Made by a program: the position numbers and the translations under genes. From the NCBI GenBank assembly GCA_021773435.1, contig JAJFKC010000007.1:62001-126000 (forward strand): DNA of 64,000 nt. Direction: 5' to 3'. The stretch's first letter is position 1, and each line of letters starts with the position of its first letter. Source of the stretch: Porticoccaceae bacterium. GTDB taxonomy: Bacteria; Pseudomonadota; Gammaproteobacteria; Pseudomonadales; Porticoccaceae. The notes under the pieces were generated by a model. It saw only the letters and a program-made list of their open reading frames with translations, was not told where the DNA came from and ran no database searches. Positions 61,018 through 64,000 of this stretch are shown here, in pieces.

Positions 61018-61602
61018 TTATGCCGCAACCTTTTTAGCCCTTGTTTTTTTAGCCCTTGTTTTTTTAGCCGTTGTTTTCTTGGCAGCCACCTTTTTTGTTG
61101 CAGGCTTACGCTTGACAACTTTCTTTTTCACCACAGGTTTTTTCTCTGGCGTCGTATCAACGTATTCTTCAATCAGCTCAGTTAAATTTTCAACCTGTTG
61201 TGAAAGTGTCTGCAAGGCATTGACAGTAGGTACCACACCGAGGCGCTTGAGGGTTTTGGCAACCCGGGAATCAAACACGTCTTCAATTTTTTCTGATGGG
61301 TTGGGAATTTTATCAAGTAAGGTAGTCACTGTTTTCAGGGCGGAGTCACTACTTTCGTCAACAAAACTTTTATAACGATCTTCAAATTTCTCGCCAGACT
61401 CAACCAGCTTATTAAATAGCTCACCACTTTCTTCGCGCGCTTTAGAAAAGGCACCCAGACCGGCCAACCATATATCTCGATTTCGCTCCAGGGCTTTTTC
61501 CGTTAGCTCCTGGCTTTTATCAACGGTTTTATTAACCAGCGCATCGTTTTTATCCAGAATCTTCCTCACTCTCTCGTTTTTTAACACTTTTGCAGTAGCC
61601 AT
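61018..61602 (-). CDS. PhaF/PhaI-type phasin, granule-associated protein
   Basis: A 194-residue phasin. The N-terminal ~130 residues are amphipathic helix and coil (TEKALERNRDIWLAGLGAFSKAREESGELFNKLVE is the diagnostic region, in outline), ending with a leucine-type coiled coil (VNALQTLSQQVENLTELIEEYV). The C-terminal 45 residues are a histone-like tail of AKKT/RAKK repeats, as in Pseudomonas PhaF, which binds both PHA granules and DNA. The tail repeats on a 15-bp period. It converges on the fusion gene and is divergent from the PhaD-like regulator. Confidence 0.9.
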   Translation of the reverse strand: MATAKVLKNERVRKILDKNDALVNKTVDKSQELTEKALERNRDIWLAGLGAFSKAREESGELFNKLVESGEKFEDRYKSFVDESSDSALKTVTTLLDKIPNPSEKIEDVFDSRVAKTLKRLGVVPTVNALQTLSQQVENLTELIEEYVDTTPEKKPVVKKKVVKRKPATKKVAAKKTTAKKTRAKKTRAKKVAA

Positions 61603-61773
61603 GATAACCTCGCTTCAAATTTGTTTTTTGATAAAACTATGCAGCAAACTGCATAGTTTTTCTCTGCAAAGCTCAATGACTTTGCAGCATGGTAAGCAAG
61701 ATACTCAGTTTATTTAGAGTAAAATAACTAAAACTCCACTAAACACAGAAAACTTTCCAACAAAGGGAGGTTT

Positions 61774-61818
61774 TCACCAGGCAAGTGTTACCAGGCAATC
61801 CATTACCAGGCCATCACG
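61774..61818. repeat. Imperfect 14-16-bp tandem repeat upstream of the PhaD-like gene
   Basis: tcaccaggcaagtg (61774-61787), ttaccaggcaatcca (61788-61802) and ttaccaggccatcacg (61803-61818). It ends one base before the TTG start of the regulator. Confidence 0.8.
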
Positions 61819-61819
61819 T

Positions 61820-62461
61820 TTGAGCAAATTCAGCACCAAACAGCGAATTCTCGACACCACCCTGGTGTTATTTAACACACTCGGTACGCCAGCAGTATCG
61901 ACCAATCACGTCGCTCTCGAACTGGACATCAGCCCTGGCAACCTTTATTACCACTATAAAAACAAGGATCAGTTGATAGAACAGCTATTTATTCAATATG
62001 AGCAAGAACTAAGCCCGCTGCTGAAGCAAACATTCTCAGAACAACCGACCATTGAGGATATCTGGTTCTTTCTGCATCTTGGTTTTGAGTTAGCCTTACA
62101 GTACCGATTTATCTATCAGGATACGGATTACATCATCTCAAAATGCCCATCACTGGTCCCAAAATTTCGACGTATTTTGCAGAAGTTAAACACTGCCTTG
62201 CTCGCCCTGCTCAAGCAACTTTCCCTGTGCGGGACACTAGCCGTCGACTCAGAAACCTTATTGAAAGATCTCAGCTTAACGATGCTATTGATCTGCACTC
62301 AATGGATCAGTTTCAAACAACACTTTAGTGCCACATCCAAAACAGGCCTCACCGGCGATGATTTGAGCCAGGGCGTTTATCAAGTGCTCTCGCTATTACT
62401 ACCTTATCTTGACCCGCCTCATCAGGCGCATTTAAATGCCCTGAGGGAAGAATACAGGTGA
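61820..62461 (+). CDS. PhaD-like TetR family regulator
   Basis: A 213-residue TetR regulator. The N-terminal HTH is KQRILDTTLVLFNTLGTPAVSTNHVALELDISPGNLYYHYKNKDQLIEQLF; the phrase SPGNLYYHYKNK is typical of the PhaD group that controls phasin genes. The start is a TTG at 61820, and a tandem repeat fills the position where a ribosome site would be. It is divergent from the phasin gene, its most likely target, as in Pseudomonas pha clusters where PhaD activates phaF/phaI. Confidence 0.87.
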   Translation: MSKFSTKQRILDTTLVLFNTLGTPAVSTNHVALELDISPGNLYYHYKNKDQLIEQLFIQYEQELSPLLKQTFSEQPTIEDIWFFLHLGFELALQYRFIYQDTDYIISKCPSLVPKFRRILQKLNTALLALLKQLSLCGTLAVDSETLLKDLSLTMLLICTQWISFKQHFSATSKTGLTGDDLSQGVYQVLSLLLPYLDPPHQAHLNALREEYR

Positions 62462-62502
62462 ATCAACTTTCGAGTTCGGCCTGATCCAGGCTTCAAGCCG
62501 AC

Positions 62503-64000
62503 TCACCAGAATAGTTTGATCAGCAAGAGACCGTTGATGATAAGACTGATGGTGGTTAAGCCTCGCCAAAACGCCAGTGGATCACGAACCAACAACGGCT
62601 CACTGCCCACCCCTAGAAATGCTTCGTTGGGATTGGCAAGATCGTGAATAAACTCTGAAAGCTCGCCGTAGCGTCTTTGGGCATTTTTGTGCACAGCTTT
62701 TTCCAGCGCACCATCAATCCAGACAGGCAACTCGGGTAGGCGCTGGCGAGCCGGGATATAGTTGACCCTCTGAATAGACCCTTCGTCATACTTATCACCA
62801 TAGGGCAGTTTACCGGTGAGCATTTCGTAGACAATAACGCCTACCGAAAATATATCCGAGCGTGTAGAGCAGGGGTAACCCTGTAGGTATTCTGGGGCGG
62901 TATAATTTTTTGTGCCGAGTAATGTCAGGCGATCCAGAGGCGTGGTAATTTCTTCTATCCCGGCAATCTTGGTCGAACCAAAATCGATAATCTTAACGGT
63001 GCCCTCGCTGTCAATCATAATGTTTTCAGGCTTCAAATCCTGATGAATCATTTCCTTGTTATGGAAGGCCATTATTCCACGGGAGATTTGTCCAACGATT
63101 TCTCTGACCGCGTTTAGATCGGGCTCCGGATTATCATTCATCCAGCCTCGCAGGGTCTGACCATCGATGTATTCAGATACGTAATACAAAAAATTCCGTG
63201 GTCTCTCCTGATCGACAACGCGTAATACATGGTTGTTGTCCAGGCGACCGCCCACCCATTCTTCGTGCATAAACATATCGAGAAACACCGGATCATCTTC
63301 ATAGTTCACCGAAGGGGTTTTCAATACCACCTGCTTGCCGCTGTCTTCATCCAGGGCCAGATAAACCTGGGTGCGGGTACTGGAATGCAACTCCCTCAAT
63401 ATTTTATAACCGTCAAGTATCATGCCTGCCGACAATTCAGGGGGGAACGGCAATTCGGTGAGCTTCTTGTAAAGACCTTCCTCGCCCACACCGGGTATCT
63501 GCTCAATACGAATTATCTGGCAGGTAACATTGTCGGGACTACCATTTTTGAGGGCGACGGTCGCTATCTCTTTCGCTGCCCTGTCCAGATTGTCAGGGTA
63601 GCGAGCGATGAAGTCTTTGATTTGTGTGGTCGGCAAATACTCATGTACCCCGTCGGTAGTCAAAACAAATAGATCACCCACTTGCACCGGTATTTTTTTA
63701 TAGTCGATGTCCATACGCAGGTCGATGCCAACCGCACGGGTTAAATAGTTTTTATCCTCTGATGCCCAAATACAGTGATCCTGAGTCAGCAACTCCAGAT
63801 CATTGTTAGATAATTGATAGATCCGAGTGTCACCAATATGGAACAGATGGGCCGTGGAAGATTTAATCACCATGGCACTAAGGGTCGTAGCCATACCTTT
63901 CTGGCCATGGGGGTCTTGCTGCCCGTGGCTGTATAGCCAGCGATTAGTGGCGAGCAATACTTTTTCGATAGAGGTCTTAACCGTCCAGGAATCCGGCGTG
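62503..64000 (-). CDS. PP2C phosphatase / Ser-Thr protein kinase fusion, 5' end beyond window
   Basis: The open frame runs through base 64000 without a stop, so the N terminus is outside. The visible part starts in a PP2C phosphatase domain (GMATTLSAMVI, HIGDTRIYQL, LTTDGVHEYL, GSPDNVTCQII). A eukaryotic-like kinase domain follows with the Lys in QVVLKTPS, catalytic loop HQDLKPEN and DFGSTK. One membrane helix closes the protein (TTISLIINGLLLIKLFW). The two opposing activities in one chain suggest a signalling switch. In Pseudomonas a protein of this type is encoded beside nitrate-assimilation genes; whether that holds here lies outside the window. Confidence 0.9.
   Translation of the reverse strand, partial: TPDSWTVKTSIEKVLLATNRWLYSHGQQDPHGQKGMATTLSAMVIKSSTAHLFHIGDTRIYQLSNNDLELLTQDHCIWASEDKNYLTRAVGIDLRMDIDYKKIPVQVGDLFVLTTDGVHEYLPTTQIKDFIARYPDNLDRAAKEIATVALKNGSPDNVTCQIIRIEQIPGVGEEGLYKKLTELPFPPELSAGMILDGYKILRELHSSTRTQVYLALDEDSGKQVVLKTPSVNYEDDPVFLDMFMHEEWVGGRLDNNHVLRVVDQERPRNFLYYVSEYIDGQTLRGWMNDNPEPDLNAVREIVGQISRGIMAFHNKEMIHQDLKPENIMIDSEGTVKIIDFGSTKIAGIEEITTPLDRLTLLGTKNYTAPEYLQGYPCSTRSDIFSVGVIVYEMLTGKLPYGDKYDEGSIQRVNYIPARQRLPELPVWIDGALEKAVHKNAQRRYGELSEFIHDLANPNEAFLGVGSEPLLVRDPLAFWRGLTTISLIINGLLLIKLFW

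Overview
The window looks like a chromosomal segment of a gammaproteobacterium. RNase E with a long C-terminal scaffold, the rluC/rne divergence, the yceD-rpmF-plsX-fabD-fabG-acpP block, pilZ-holB-tmk-mltG-pabC, a PhaF-type phasin and a PhaD-type regulator all point that way. A marine relative of the Cellvibrionales/Pseudomonadales is my inference; no rRNA is present to fix it.

Layout. 1-11.5 kb: housekeeping genes, mostly on the minus strand (partial tatD, pilZ, holB, tmk, mltG, pabC, acpP, fabG, fabD, plsX, rpmF, yceD, a HAD phosphatase and rluC; maf on plus). fabF, normally between acpP and pabC, is missing and a terminator sits in its place. 11.5-15.7 kb: a 1-kb leader region, rne and tRNA-Ser(TGA). 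15.7-25.3 kb: M20 peptidase, DUF1285/TetR pair, K+ channel, tRNA-Pro(CGG), a VWA/membrane/PspA set and a divergent two-component system whose sensor has a long disordered insert. 25.4-44.3 kb: accessory metabolism (GST, Baeyer-Villiger monooxygenase, TauD-like dioxygenase, sulfide:quinone oxidoreductase with a Blh-type partner and an AT-rich operator, bactofilin, AhpD-like protein, enoyl-CoA hydratase, thioesterase, arfB, Na+/solute symporter, cyclase, two LLM flavin enzymes, CoA-transferase).

44.3-53.4 kb holds the most interesting system: an outer-membrane porin, a NasT-like ANTAR antiterminator, a NasS-like sensor, and a NrtA/NrtB/(NrtC-NrtD fused) ABC transporter. A textbook sigma-54 promoter precedes the porin. 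It is followed by a leader in which a hexaloop hairpin with A at loop position 1 and G at position 4 overlaps a perfect Rho-independent terminator, which is the architecture ANTAR proteins act on. A second, weaker leader of the same design lies upstream of nrtA. The likely circuit is NasS sensing the anion, releasing NasT, and NasT preventing termination in both leaders. NasS and NrtB also carry N-terminal extensions built from 15-bp repeats.

53.4-64 kb: beta-carbonic anhydrase, two divergent paralogous alpha/beta hydrolases, a PHA-synthase-like/acyl-CoA-synthetase fusion of 1117 residues, a phasin with a lysine-rich tail, a PhaD-like TetR regulator, and a PP2C-phosphatase/Ser-Thr-kinase fusion running off the right edge.

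A pattern runs through the whole window: short tandem duplications (10-21 bp, 2-3 copies) sit at gene edges, and at least six of them span a stop codon.
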